Source of the DNA: Zea mays
Lineage: Eukaryota; Streptophyta; Magnoliopsida; Poales; Poaceae
Direction of reading: 5' to 3'
DNA length: 64,000 nt
NCBI RefSeq assembly: GCF_902167145.1
Contig: NC_050104.1
Span: forward strand, 9,942,001 to 10,006,000
The notes below the pieces were generated by a model that was not told the origin of the DNA, searched no databases, and saw only the letters and a program-made list of their open reading frames with translations. Both the position numbers and the translations under genes were made by a program. Positions 23,378-34,399 of this stretch are shown piece after piece. Every line of letters begins with the position of its first letter. The stretch's first letter is position 1.

Positions 23378-24663
23378 TGATAGTCGCCTAGGGGGGTGAA
23401 TAGGGCGAAACTGAAATTTACAAATATAAACACAACTACAAGCCGGGTTAGCGTTAAAAATAAAATCGAGTCCGCGAGAGAGGGCGCAAAACAAATCGCA
23501 AGCGAATAAAGAGTGTGACACGCGGATTTGTTTTACCGAGGTTCGGTTCTCGCAAACCTACTCCCCGTTGAGGAGGCCACAAAGGCCGGGTCTCTTTCAA
23601 CCCTTCCCTCTCTCAAACGGTCCTTCCGACCGAGTGAGCTTCTGTTCTCAAATCAAAGCCGGGAACAAAACTTCCCCGCAAGGGCCACTACACAATTGGT
23701 GCCTCTTGCCTTGATTACAATGGAGTTTTAATCTCAAGAACAAGTGAGAAAGAAAAGAAGCAATCCAAGCGCAAGAGCTCAAAAGAACACGGCAAATCTC
23801 TCTCGCTAATCACTAAAGTCTTTTGTGGAATTGGAGAGGATTTGATCTCTTTGGTGTGTCTAGAATTGAATGCCTAGCTCTTGTAAGTGGTTGAGAAGTG
23901 GAAAACTTGGATGCAATGAATGGTGGGGTGGTTGGGGTATTTATAGCCCCAACCACCAAAAGTGGCCGTTGGGAGGCTGTCTGTTCGATGGCGCACCGGA
24001 CAGTCCGGTGCACACCGGACATGTCCGGTGCCCCCGCCACGTCATCACTGCCGTTGGATTCTGACCGTTGGAGCTTCTGACTTGTGGGCCCGCCTGGATG
24101 TCCGGTGCACACCGGACATGCACTGTTCCTTGTCCGGTGCGCCAGTATGGGCGCGCCTGACTTCTGCGCGCGCAGCGCACACTAAATGCGTCGCAAGTAG
24201 CCATTGGAGTCGAAATAGCCGTTGCTCCGTGGTTCACCGGACAGTCCGGTGAATTTTAGCGGAGCGGCTGAAGTGAATTCCCGAGGCTGGCGAGTTCCGG
24301 AGGCGGCCGTTCCTTGGAGCACCGGACACTGTCCGGTGAATTATAGCGGAGTCGCCTCTGGAAATTCCCGAAGGTGGCGAGTTCGAGTTGGAGTCCTCTG
24401 GTGCACCGGACACTGTCCGGTGGTGCACCGGACACTGTCCGGTGTACACCGGACAGTCCGGTGCTCCCAGACCAGAGGTGCCTTCGGTTGCCTCTTTGCT
24501 CCTTTGTTGAATCCAAAACTTGATCTTTTTATTGGCTGAGTGTGAACCTTTTACACCTGTATAACTTATGCACTAGAGCAGACTAGTTAGTCCAATTATT
24601 TGTGTTGGGCAATTCAACCACCAAAATTATTTAGGAACTAGGTGTAAGCCTAATTCCCTTTCA
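23378..24663 (-). repeat. 3' LTR of Sirevirus A (1286 bp)
   Basis: On plus it runs TGATAGTCGCC..CCCTTTCA. The minus-strand TATA box (CTATAAATA, plus 23938-23946) is enclosed by 11-bp perfect inverted arms. At least seven CACCGGAC..GTCCGGTG palindromes lie between 23994 and 24462. Compared with the other LTR it lacks two units of about 19-20 bp. Confidence 0.95.
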
Positions 24664-25484
24664 ATCTCCCCCTTTTTGGTGATTGATGCCAACACAAACC
24701 AAAGCAAATATAGAAGTGCATAATTGAACTAGTTTGCATAATGTAAGCGCAAAGGTTGCTTGAAATTGAGCCAATATAAATACTTACAAGATATGCATGG
24801 ATCGTTTCTTCGTTTTTAACATTTTGGACCACGCTTGCACCACATGTTTTGTTTTTGCAGATTATTTTGTAAATCCTTTTCAAAGTTCTTTTGCAAATAG
24901 TCAAAGGTAAATGAATAAGATTTTGCAAAGCATTTTCAAGATTTGAATTTTTCTCCCCTATTTCAAATGCTTTTTCTTTGACTAAACAAAACTCCCCCTA
25001 AATGAGATCCTCCTCTTAGTGTTCAAGAGGGTTTTGATATATTCTTTTGAAATGCTACTTTCTCCCCCTTTTGAACACAATAGGATACCAATTGATAAAA
25101 TTCTTTGGAAACACGAAGTTTTTGAAATTGGTGGTGGTGGTGCGGTCCTTTTGCTTTGGGCTCTTACTTTCTCCCCCTTTGGCATGAATCGCCAAAAACG
25201 GAATCATTAGAGCCCTATAAATTCTTTCTTCTCCTGTGGTCATAAATAACTGAGTTAAGAGTATACCAAAGTAGAAGTTCTTTTGTTTTCTCCCCCAAGA
25301 ATGGAGAGATGCATGGAGTGGCGGCGAAGGATGAGTTACGAAGTGGAAGCCTTTGTCTTCGCCGAAGACTCCAATTTCCTTTCAATACACCTATGACTTG
25401 GTTTGAAATAGACTTGAAAAGCCATTAGTCATAGCATATGAAAGAGATATGATCAAAGGTATATAAATGAGCTATGTGTGTAAT
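24664..25484 (-). other. Sirevirus A 3' untranslated region with polypurine tracts
   Basis: The minus strand has AAAAAGGGGGAGAT at 24664-24677, touching the 3' LTR. Further AGGGGGAG-type tracts lie near 24992, 25065 and 25172. No ORF. Confidence 0.85.
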
Positions 25485-28400
25485 CTAGCAAAAGAAGTTG
25501 CGTGAATCAAGAATATTGAGCTCATGCCTAAGTTTGGTAAAAGTTTGTTCATCGAGAGGCTTGGTAAAGATATCGGCTAATTGATCTTTAGTGTTAATGT
25601 AAGAAATCTCGATATCTCCCTTTTGTTGGTGATCCCTAAGAAAATGATACCGGATGGCTATGTGTTTAGTGCGGCTATGCTCGACGGGATTGTCGGCCAT
25701 TTTGATTGCACTCTCATTATCACATAGCAAAGGGACTTTGGTTAATTTGTAACCGTAGTCCCGCAGGGTTTGCCTCATCCAAAGTAGTTGCGCGCAACAA
25801 TGGCCTACGGCAATGTACTCGGCTTCGGCGGTGGAAAGAGCGACCGAATTTTGCTTCTTTGAGGCCCAAGACACCAAGGATCTTCCCAAGAACTGGCAAG
25901 TCCCCGATGTGCTCTTCCTATTGATTTTGCACCCCGCCCAATCGGCATCCGAATAACCAAGCAAATCAAATGTGGATCCCCGAGGGTACCAAAGCCCAAA
26001 CTTAGGAGAATAAGCTAAATATCTCAAGATTCGTTTTACGGCCGTAAGGTGGGATTCCTTAGGGTCGGATTGGAATCTTGCACACATGCAAACGGAAAGC
26101 ATAATGTCCGGTCGAGATGCACATAAATAGAGTAAAGAACCTATCATCGACCGGTATACCTTTTGATCCACGGACTTACCTCCCGTGTCGAGGTCGAGAT
26201 GCCCATTTGTTCCCATGGGTGTCTTGATGGGCTTGGCATCCTTCATTCCAAACTTGCTTAGAATATCTTGAGTGTACTTCGTTTGGCTAAGGAAGGTGCC
26301 TTCTTGGAGTTGCTTTACTTGAAATCCTAAGAAATACTTCAACTCCCCCATCATAGACATCTCAAATTTCTGTGTCATGATCCTACTAAACTCTTCACAT
26401 GTAGACTCGTTAGTAGACCCAAATATAATATCATCAACATAAATTTGGCATACGAACAAGTCATTTTTAAGAGTTTTAGTAAAGAGTGTAGGATCGGCCT
26501 TTCCGACTTTGAAACCATTTGCAATAAGGAAATCTCTAAGGCATTCATACCATGCTCTTGGGGCTTGCTTGAGCCCATAAAGCGCCTTAGAGAGCTTATA
26601 GACATGGTTAGGGTACTCACTGTCTTCAAAGCCGGGAGGTTGCTCAACATAGACCTCTTCCTTGATTGGTCCATTGAGGAAAGCACTTTTCACGTCCATT
26701 TGATAAAGCTTAAAGCCATGGTAAGTAGCATAGGCTAATAATATGCGAATTGACTCAAGCCTAGCTACGGGCGCATAGGTTTCACCGAAATCCAAACCTT
26801 CGACTTGGGAGTATCCCTTGGCCACAAGTCGAGCTTTGTTCCTTGTCACCACACCATGCTCATCTTGCTTGTTGCGGAAGACCCATTTGGTTCCTACAAC
26901 ATTTTGATTAGGACGTGGAACTAAATGCCATACCTCATTCCTAGTGAAGTTGTTGAGCTCTTCTTGCATCGCCACCACCCAATCCGAATCTTGGAGTGCT
27001 TCCTCTACCCTGTGTGGCTCAATAGAGGAAACAAAGGAGTAATGTTCACAAAAATGTGCAACACGAGATCGAGTAGTTACCCCCTTGTGAATGTCGCCGA
27101 GGATGGTGTCGACGGGGTGATCTCGTTGGATTGCTTGGTGGACTCTTGGGTGTGGCGGCCTTTGTTCTTCATCCTCCTTGTTTTGATCATTTGCATCTCC
27201 CCCTTGATCAATGCCGTCATCTTGAGGTGGCTCATTTGCTTGATCTTCTTCTTTATCAACTTGAGCCTCATCCTCATTTTGAGTCGGTGGAGATGCTTGC
27301 GTGGAGGAGGACGGTTGATCTTGTGCATTTAGAGGCTCTTCGGATTCCTTAGGACACACATCACCAATGGACATGTTCCTTAGCGCGATGCACGGAGCCT
27401 GTTCTTCATCTATCTCATCAAGATCAACTTGCTCTACTTGAGAGCCGTTAGTCTCATCAAACACAACGTCACAAGAAACTTCAACTAGTCCCGAGGACTT
27501 GTTAAAGACTCTATATGCCCTTGTGTTTGAATCATATCCTAGTAAAAAGCCTTCTACAGTCTTAGGAGCAAATTTAGATTTTCTACCTCTTTTAACAAGA
27601 ATAAAGCATTTGCTACCAAAGACTCTAAAATATGAAATGTTGGGCTTTTTACCGGTTAGGAGTTCATACGATGTCTTCTTGAGGATTCGATGAAGATATA
27701 ACCGGTTGATGGCGTAGCAAGCGGTGTTGACCGCCTCCGCCCAAAACCGTTCCGAAGTCTTGTATTCATCAAGCATGGCTCTAGCCATGTCCAATAGAGT
27801 TCGATTCTTCCTCTCCACTACACCATTTTGTTGAGGGGTGTAGGGAGAAGAGAACTCATGCTTGATGCCCTCCTCCTCAAGGAAGCCTTAAATTTGAGAG
27901 TTCTTGAACTCCGTCCCGTTGTCGCTTCTTATTTTCTTGATCCTTAAGCCGAACTCATTTTGAGCTCGTCTCAAGAATCCCTTTAAGGTGTCTTGGGTTT
28001 GAGATTTTTCCTGCAAAAAGAATACCCAAGTGAAGCGAGAATAATCATCCACAATAACTAGACAGTACTTACTCCCGCCGATGCTTATGTAAGCGATCGG
28101 GCCGAATAGATCCATGTGTAGGAGCTCCAGTGGCCTGTCGGTTGTCATGATATTCTTATGTGGATGATGGGCACCAACTTGCTTTCCTGCCTGGCATGCG
28201 CTACAAATCCTGTCTTTCTCAAAATAAACATTGGTTAGTCCTAAAATGTGCTCTCCCTTTAGAAGCTTATGAAGATTCTTCATCCCAACATGTGCTAGTC
28301 GGCGATGCCAGAGCCAGCCCATATTGGTCTTAGCAATTAAGCAAGTGTCGAGTTCAGCTCTATCAAAATCTACTAAGTATAGCTGACCCTCTAACACTCC

Positions 28401-28727
28401 CTTAAATGCTATTGAATCATCACTTCTTCTAAAGACAGTGACACCAATATCAGTAAAAAGACAGTTGTAGCCCATTTTGCATAATTGAGAAACGGAAAGC
28501 AAATTGTAATCTAATGAATCTACAAGAAAAACATTGGAAATAGAATGGTCAGGAGATATAGCAATTTTACCCAATCCTTTGACCAAACCCTGATTTCCAT
28601 CCCCGAATGTGATAGCTCGTTGGGGATCTTGGTTTTTCTCATAGGAGGAGAACATTTTCTTCTCCCCTGTCATGTGGTTTGTGCACCCGCTGTCGATGAT
28701 CCAACTTGAGCCCCCGGATGCATAAAC
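25485..28727 (-). pseudogene. Sirevirus A pol with one nonsense codon in integrase
   Basis: Order: protease site [10 protein letters not shown] just before MTGEKKMF (28673), GAG-pre-integrase zinc motif ([15 protein letters not shown]), integrase core ([16 protein letters not shown]), then TAA at 27888-27890. The same frame resumes with VVERKNRTL, continues through RVT_2 ([20 protein letters not shown]) and RNase H ([24 protein letters not shown]), and ends at 25485. Sirevirus B has GAA where A has TAA, so a single substitution disabled the polyprotein between the second and third catalytic residues of integrase. Confidence 0.9.
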
Positions 28728-28740
28728 CTACAAAACAAGT

Positions 28741-31439
28741 TTAGTTCTTGATTTTAGGTACCCAAATGGTTTTGGGTCCTTTGGCATTAGACACAAGAAC
28801 TTTGGGTACCCAAACACAAGTCTTTGACCCCTTGTGCTTGCCCCCAACATACTTGGCAACTACCTTGCCGGATTTGTTAGTCAATACATAAGATGCATCA
28901 AAAGTTTTAAATGAAATGTCATGCTCATTTGATGCACCAGGAATTTTCTTTTTAGGCAACTTAGCACGGGTTGGTTGCCTAGAGCTAGATGTCTCACTCT
29001 TATACATAAAAGCATGGTTAGAACCAGAGTGAGACTTCCTAGAATGAATTTTCCTAATCTTGCTCTCAGGATAACCGGCAGGGTACAAAATGTAACCCTC
29101 GTTATCCTGAGGCATGGGAGCCTTGCCCTTAACAAAATTAGACAATCTTTTAGGAGGGGCACTAAGTTTGACATTGTCTCCCCTTTGGAAGCCGATGCCA
29201 TCCTTAATGTCAGGGCGTCTCCCACTATAGAGCATACTTCTAGCAAATTTGAATTTTTCATTTTCTAAGTTATGCTCGGCAATTTTAGCATCTAATTTAG
29301 CTATATGATCATTTTGTTGTTTAATTAAGGTCATGTGATCATGAATAGCATTAACATCAATATCTCTACATCTAGTACAAATAGATACATGCTCAACGGT
29401 AGATGTAGAGGGTTTGCAAGATTTTAATTCTACAACCTTAGCATGCAATATTTCATTTTTACTTCTAAGGTCGGAAATAGTAACATTGCAAACATCAAAA
29501 TCTTTAGCCTTAGCAAGCAATTTTTCATTTTCAACTCTAAGGCTAGCAATAGAAGTGTTCAATTCATCAATCTTAGCAAGCAAATCATCATTACCATCTT
29601 TAAGATCGGGAATTGAAACATTACAAATATGAGAATCAACCTTAGCATTTAAACTAGCATTTTCATTTCTAAGGTTGTCTATTGTCTCATGGCAAGTGCT
29701 TAGCTCACTAGATAATTTTTCACATTTCTCAATTTCCAGAGCATAAGCATTTTTAACCTTAACATGCTTCTTGTTTTCTTTAATAAGGAAGTCCTCTTGA
29801 GAATCCAAGAGATCATCCTTCTCATGAATAGCACTAATCAATTCATTTAATTTTTCTTTTTGTTGCATGTTTAGGTTAGCAAAAAGAGTGCGCAAGTTAT
29901 CCTCCTCATTTTTAGCATCATCCTCATCACTAGAGGTTTCATATTTGGTGGAGGATCTTGATTTTACCTTCTTTTTGCCGTCCTTGGCCATGAGGCACTT
30001 GTGGCCGACGTTTGGGAAGAGGAGTCCCTTGGTGACGGCGATGTTGGCGGCGTCCTCGTCGTCGGAGGAGTCGCTTGAGCTTTCGTCGGAGTCCCACTCC
30101 CGACAAACATGGGCATCGCCGCCCTTCTTCTTGTAGTACCTTTTCTTCTCCTTTCTTCTCCCCTTCTTGTCGTCGCCCCTGTCACTATCACTTGATAATG
30201 GACATTTAGCAATAAAGTGACCGGGCTTACCACACTTGTAGCAAACCTTCTTGGAGCGGGACTTGTAGTCTTTCCCTCTCCTTTGCTTGAGGATTTGGCG
30301 GAAGCTCTTGATGACGAGCGCCATTTCCTCATTGTCGAGCTTGGAGGCGTCGATTGGTTGTCTACTTGGTGTAGACACCTCCTTCTTCTCCTCCGTCGCC
30401 TTGAATGCAACGGGTTGAGCTTCGGATGTGGTGGGTTCATCAAGCTCGTTGATCTTCCTCGAGCGTTCGATCATGCACTCAAAACTTACAAAATGCCCGA
30501 TTACTTCCTCGGGGGTCATTTTAGTATATCTAGGATTACCACGAATTAATTGAACTTGAGTTGGGTTAAGGAAAATGAGAGATCTTAGAATAACCTTAAC
30601 CATTTCGTGGTCGTCCCACTTCTTGCTCCCGAGGTTGCGCACTTGGTTCACCAAGGTCTTGAGTCTGTTGTACATGTGTTGTGGCTCTTCTCCTTTGCGA
30701 AGCCGGAACCGACCGAGCTCCCCCTCGATCGTTTCCCGCTTGGTGATCTTTGTGAGCTCATCTCCCTCGTGCGCGGTTTTGAATACATCCCAAACCTCTT
30801 TGGCGCTCTTCAACCCTTGCACTTTGTTATACTCCTCTCTACTTAGAGAGGCGAGGAGTATTGTTGTCGCTTGAGAGTTGAAGTGCTCGATTTGGGCCAC
30901 CTCATCCTCATCATAATCCTTATCCCCTACAGATGGTACCTGTGCACCAAACTCAACAACATCCCATATACTTTTGTGGAGTGAGGTTAGATGAAATCGC
31001 ATTAAATCACTCCACCTAGCATAATCTTCACCATCAAAGGTTGGTGGTTTGCCTAATGGGACGGAAAGTAAAGGTGCATGTTTAGAAATGCGAGGGTAGT
31101 GTAGGGGGATCTTACTAAACTTCTTACGCCCTTGGCGTTTAGAAGTTACGGAGGGCGCGTCGGAGCCGAAGGTAGATGGTGATGAAGTATCGGTCTCGTA
31201 GTAGACCACCTTCCTCATCCTCTTTTGTTTGTCCCCACTCCGATGCGGCTTGTGGGAAGAGGACTTCTCCTTCTTCTCTTTGTGGTGAGAAGAAGATCTC
31301 TTCTCCTTCCCTTTGTTGGAGGAGCTCTTCTTCTTCTCCCTCCTCTTGGTGGGGACTCTTCCGATGAAGTGCTCCCGTGGCTTGTAGTGGGCTTTTCGCC
31401 GGTCTCCATCTCCTTCTTGGCGTGATCTCCCGACATCAC
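28741..31439 (-). pseudogene. Sirevirus A gag, frameshifted near its start
   Basis: The expected start MMSGDHAKKEMETGE is at 31439. Around 31350 an indel moves the reading out of frame. The main open part runs from 31218 (MRKVVYYETDTSS) to 28741, 825 codons. It contains the copia gag region (SLHKSIWDVV..), a CCHC knuckle CYKCGKPGHFIAKC (about 30206-30247), an acidic/Lys-rich linker, and a long heptad-rich stretch (EKLNELISAIHEKDDLL.. and similar) likely to form coiled coils. A basic tail precedes the TAA. Extended coiled-coil gag is typical of Sireviruses. Gag would package the RNA. Confidence 0.85.
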
Positions 31440-31470
31440 TTCGAGCGGTTAGGCTCTAATGAAGCACCGG

Positions 31471-31482
31471 GCTTTGATACCA
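31471..31482 (-). other. Primer-binding site of Sirevirus A (initiator Met tRNA type)
   Basis: The minus strand reads TGGTATCAAAGC, 2 nt inside the 5' LTR. It is one substitution from TGGTATCAGAGC, the usual copia sequence complementary to initiator-Met tRNA. Confidence 0.85.
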
Positions 31483-31484
31483 AT

Positions 31485-32818
31485 TGATAGTCGCCTAGAG
31501 GGGGGGGGGGGTGAATAGGGCGAAACTGAAATTTACAAATATAAACACAACTACAAGCCGGGTTAGCGTTAGAAATAAAATCGAGTCCGCGAGAGAGGGC
31601 GCAAAACAAATCGCAAGCGAATAAAGAGTGTGACACGCGGATTTGTTTTACCGAGGTTCGGTTCTCGCAAACCTACTCCCCGTTGAGGAGGCCACAAAGG
31701 CCGGGTCTCTTTCAACCCTTCCCTCTCTCAAACGGTCCTTCCGACCGAGTGAGCTTCTCTTCTCAAATCAAAGCCGGGAACAAAACTTCCCCGCAAGGGC
31801 CACTACACAATTGGTGCCTCTTGCCTTGATTACAATGGAGTTTTAATCTCAAGAACAAGTGAGAAAGAAAAGAAGCAATCCAAGCGCAAGAGCTCAAAAG
31901 AACACGGCAAATCTCTCTCGCTAATCACTAAAGTCTTTTGTGGAATTGGAGAGGATTTGATCTCTTTGGTGTGTCTAGAATTGAATGCCTAGCTCTTGTA
32001 AGTGGTTGAGAAGTGGAAAACTTGGATGCAATGAATGGTGGGGTGGTTGGGGTATTTATAGCCCCAACCACCAAAAGTGGCCGTTGGGAGGCTGTCTGTT
32101 CGATGGCGCACCGGACAGTCCGGTGCACACCGGACATGTCCGGTGCCCCCGCCACGTCATCACTGCCGTTGGATTCTGACCGTTGGAGCTTCTGACTTGT
32201 GGGCCCGCCTGGATGTCCGGTGCACACCGGACATGCACTGTTCCTTGTCCGGTGCGCCAGTATGGGCGCGCCTGACTTCTGCGCGCACGCAGCGCGCATT
32301 AAATGCGTCGCAAGTAGCCATTGGAGTCGAAATAGCCGTTGCTCCGTGGTTCACCGGACAGTCCGGTGTACACCGGACAGTCCGGTGAATTTTAGCGGAG
32401 CGGCTGAAGTGAATTCCCGAGGCTGGCGAGTTCCGGAGGCGGCCGTTCCTTGGAGCACCGGACACTGTCCGGTGTACACCGGACAGTCCAGTGAATTATA
32501 GCGGAGTCGCCTCTGGAAATTCCCGAAGGTGGCGAGTTCGAGTTGGAGTCCTCTGGTGCACCGGACATTGTCCGGTGGTGCACCGGACACTGTCCGGTGT
32601 ACACCGGACAGTCCGGTGCTCCCAGACCAGAGGTGCCTTCGGTTGCCTCTTTGCTCCTTTGTTGAATCCAAAACTTGATCTTTTTATTTGCTGAGTGTGA
32701 ACCTTTTACACCTGTATAACTTATGCACTAGAGCAGACTAGTTAGTCCAATTATTTGTGTTGGGCAATTCAACCACCAAAATTATTTAGGAACTAGGTGT
32801 AAGCCTAATTCCCTTTCA
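31485..32818 (-). repeat. 5' LTR of Sirevirus A (1334 bp)
   Basis: The ends are the same as in the 3' LTR, with a longer poly-G stretch near 31500. It has two extra palindrome units: TACACCGGACAGTCCGGTG near 32368 and 32474. The TATA box is at 32053-32061 (plus coordinates) inside the same inverted arms. This copy would drive transcription leftwards. Confidence 0.95.
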
Positions 32819-32823
32819 CTATC

Positions 32824-33061
32824 AAGATCTAATCTATTAGCAACATATCACACAATAATAGATCTAAAGCTAGAGGGGATCATATTCACCCCTTCAATCA
32901 TAGGAACATCAACCACCGGACATGTCTTGAAGTGCTTGCTGACGAGCTTCGTTAGAAGATTGAGGCCAATCTTGATGTCGATATCAAGGCTTTCTTGTAG
33001 AACTATACTAAAGATCGGTAGGACAAAGTGAATCAATTTCACGAGCTTAACTTTGGTGATG
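32824..33061 (+). pseudogene. Unidentified coding remnant between the two Sireviruses
   Basis: This 238-bp island belongs to the sequence that A and B both entered. In one plus frame it reads KIEANLDVDIKAFL, then stops, then NQFHELNFGD. The last part continues in the same frame after 43054 (AFISITPEV..) once Sirevirus B and one copy of its duplication are removed. I do not recognise the protein. Confidence 0.45.
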
Positions 33062-33066
33062 TTGAT

Positions 33067-34354
33067 TGAAAGGGAATTAGGCTTACACCTAGTTCCTAAA
33101 TAATTTTGATGGTTGAATTGCCCAACACAAATAATTGGACTAACTAGTTTGCTCTAGTGTACAAGTTGTACATGTGTAAAAGGTTCACACTTAGCCAATA
33201 AAAGATCGAATATTGGATTCAACAAAGGAGCAAAGGGACAACCGAAGGCGCCTCTGGTCTGGGGCACCGGACAGTGTCCGGTGCACCAGAGGACTCCAAC
33301 TCGAACTCGCCACCTTCGGGAATTTCCGGAGGCACTCCGCTATAATTCACCGGACTGTCCGGTATACACCGGACAGTGTCCGGTGCGCCAAGGAAGAGCT
33401 GCCTCCAGAACTCGCCAGCCTCGGGAATTCACTTCAGCCGCTCCGCTAAAATTCACCGGACTGTCCGGTGTACACCGGACTGTCCGGTGCAACCACGGAG
33501 CAACGGCTATCTCGGCGCCAACGGCTACCTGCGACGCATTAAATGCGCGCGCTGCGCGCGCAGAAGTCAGGCGTGCCCATACTGGCGCACCGGACACTCA
33601 ACAGTCATGTCCGGTGCGCCACCGGACATCCAGGCGGGCCCAGAAGTCAGAACTCCAACGGTCGGAATCCAACGGCATTGGTGACGTGGCTGGGGCACCG
33701 GACATGTCCGGTGTGCACCGGACTGTCCGGTGCGCCATTGAACAGACAGCCTCCACCAACGGTCAAGTTTGGTGGTTGGGGCTATAAATACCCCAACCAC
33801 CTCCACATTCAAGGCATCCAAGTTTTCCAGCTTCCAACTACTATACAAGAGCTAGCATTCATTGCAAAGCACACCAAAAGAGATCAAATCCTCTCCCAAC
33901 TCCACACAAAGCCTTAGTGACTAGAGAGAGTGATTTGTAGTGTTCATTTGAGCTCTTGCGCTTGGATCGCTTCTTTTCTTTCGCATTCTTTCTTGTGATC
34001 AAACACTCACTTGTAATTGAGGCAAGAGACACCAATTGTGTGGTGGTCCTTGTGGGAAGTTTGATTCCCAAGTGATTTGAGAAGAGAAGCTCACTCGGTC
34101 CGAGGGACCGTTTGAGAGAGGGAAAAGGGTTGAAAGAGACCCGGCCTTTGTGGCCTCCTCAACGGGGAGTAGGTTTGCGAGAACCGAACCTCGGTAAAAC
34201 AAATCCGCGTGTCACACTCTTCATTTGCTTATGATTTGTTTTGCGCCCTCTCTCGCGGGCTCGTTTCGATTTCTAACGCTAACCCGGCTTGTAGTTGTGT
34301 TTATATTTGTAAATTTCAGTTTCGCCCTATTCACCCCCCTCTAGGCGACTATCA
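33067..34354 (+). repeat. 5' LTR of Sirevirus B (1288 bp)
   Basis: It runs TGAAAGGGAATT..GCGACTATCA. CACCGGACTGTCCGGTG-type palindromes occur between about 33264 and 33735 (for example 33455-33471). The TATA box CTATAAATA at 33782-33790 is flanked by GGTGGTTGGGG (33771-33781) and its exact complement (33791-33801). Confidence 0.95.
33782..33790 (+). promoter_or_regulatory. LTR TATA box inside a perfect 11-bp inverted repeat
   Basis: CTATAAATA sits exactly in the loop of GGTGGTTGGGG/CCCCAACCACC. The same arrangement is at 42474-42482, and in minus orientation at 23938-23946 and 32053-32061. Transcription should begin about 30 bp downstream. Confidence 0.85.
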
Positions 34355-34356
34355 AT

Positions 34357-34368
34357 CGGTATCAGAGC
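34357..34368 (+). other. Primer-binding site of Sirevirus B
   Basis: CGGTATCAGAGC lies 2 nt after the LTR. It matches the initiator-Met tRNA primer sequence TGGTATCAGAGC except for the first base. Confidence 0.85.
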
Positions 34369-34399
34369 CCGGTGCTTCATTAGAGCCTAACCGCTCGAA

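Larger units (their letters stand above)
23378..32818 (-). mobile_element. Sirevirus A (Opie/Ji-type copia), full length, 9441 bp, TSD CTATC
   Basis: Both LTRs are present (23378-24663 and 31485-32818), flanked by CTATC at 23373-23377 and 32819-32823. Minus-strand order is LTR, PBS, gag, protease, integrase, RT, RNase H, multiple polypurine tracts, LTR. LTRs are nearly identical apart from two palindrome-associated indels and few substitutions, so insertion is recent. A gag frameshift and one nonsense codon in integrase are visible. Removing the element joins a continuous older sequence. Sirevirus membership is based on the large coiled-coil gag, repeated PPTs and LTR palindromes. Confidence 0.95.

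Noticed and set aside
23994..24462. Regularly repeated palindromes resembling a CRISPR array
   Set aside because: Repeats are palindromic LTR motifs with irregular spacing, present in all copies of a eukaryotic retrotransposon; no cas genes and no unique spacers of constant length.
23813..24539. Several ORFs of 60-105 codons rich in HRTVRCTPD-type repeats
   Set aside because: They are translations of the LTR palindromes, recur in all four LTRs in several frames and have no independent support.
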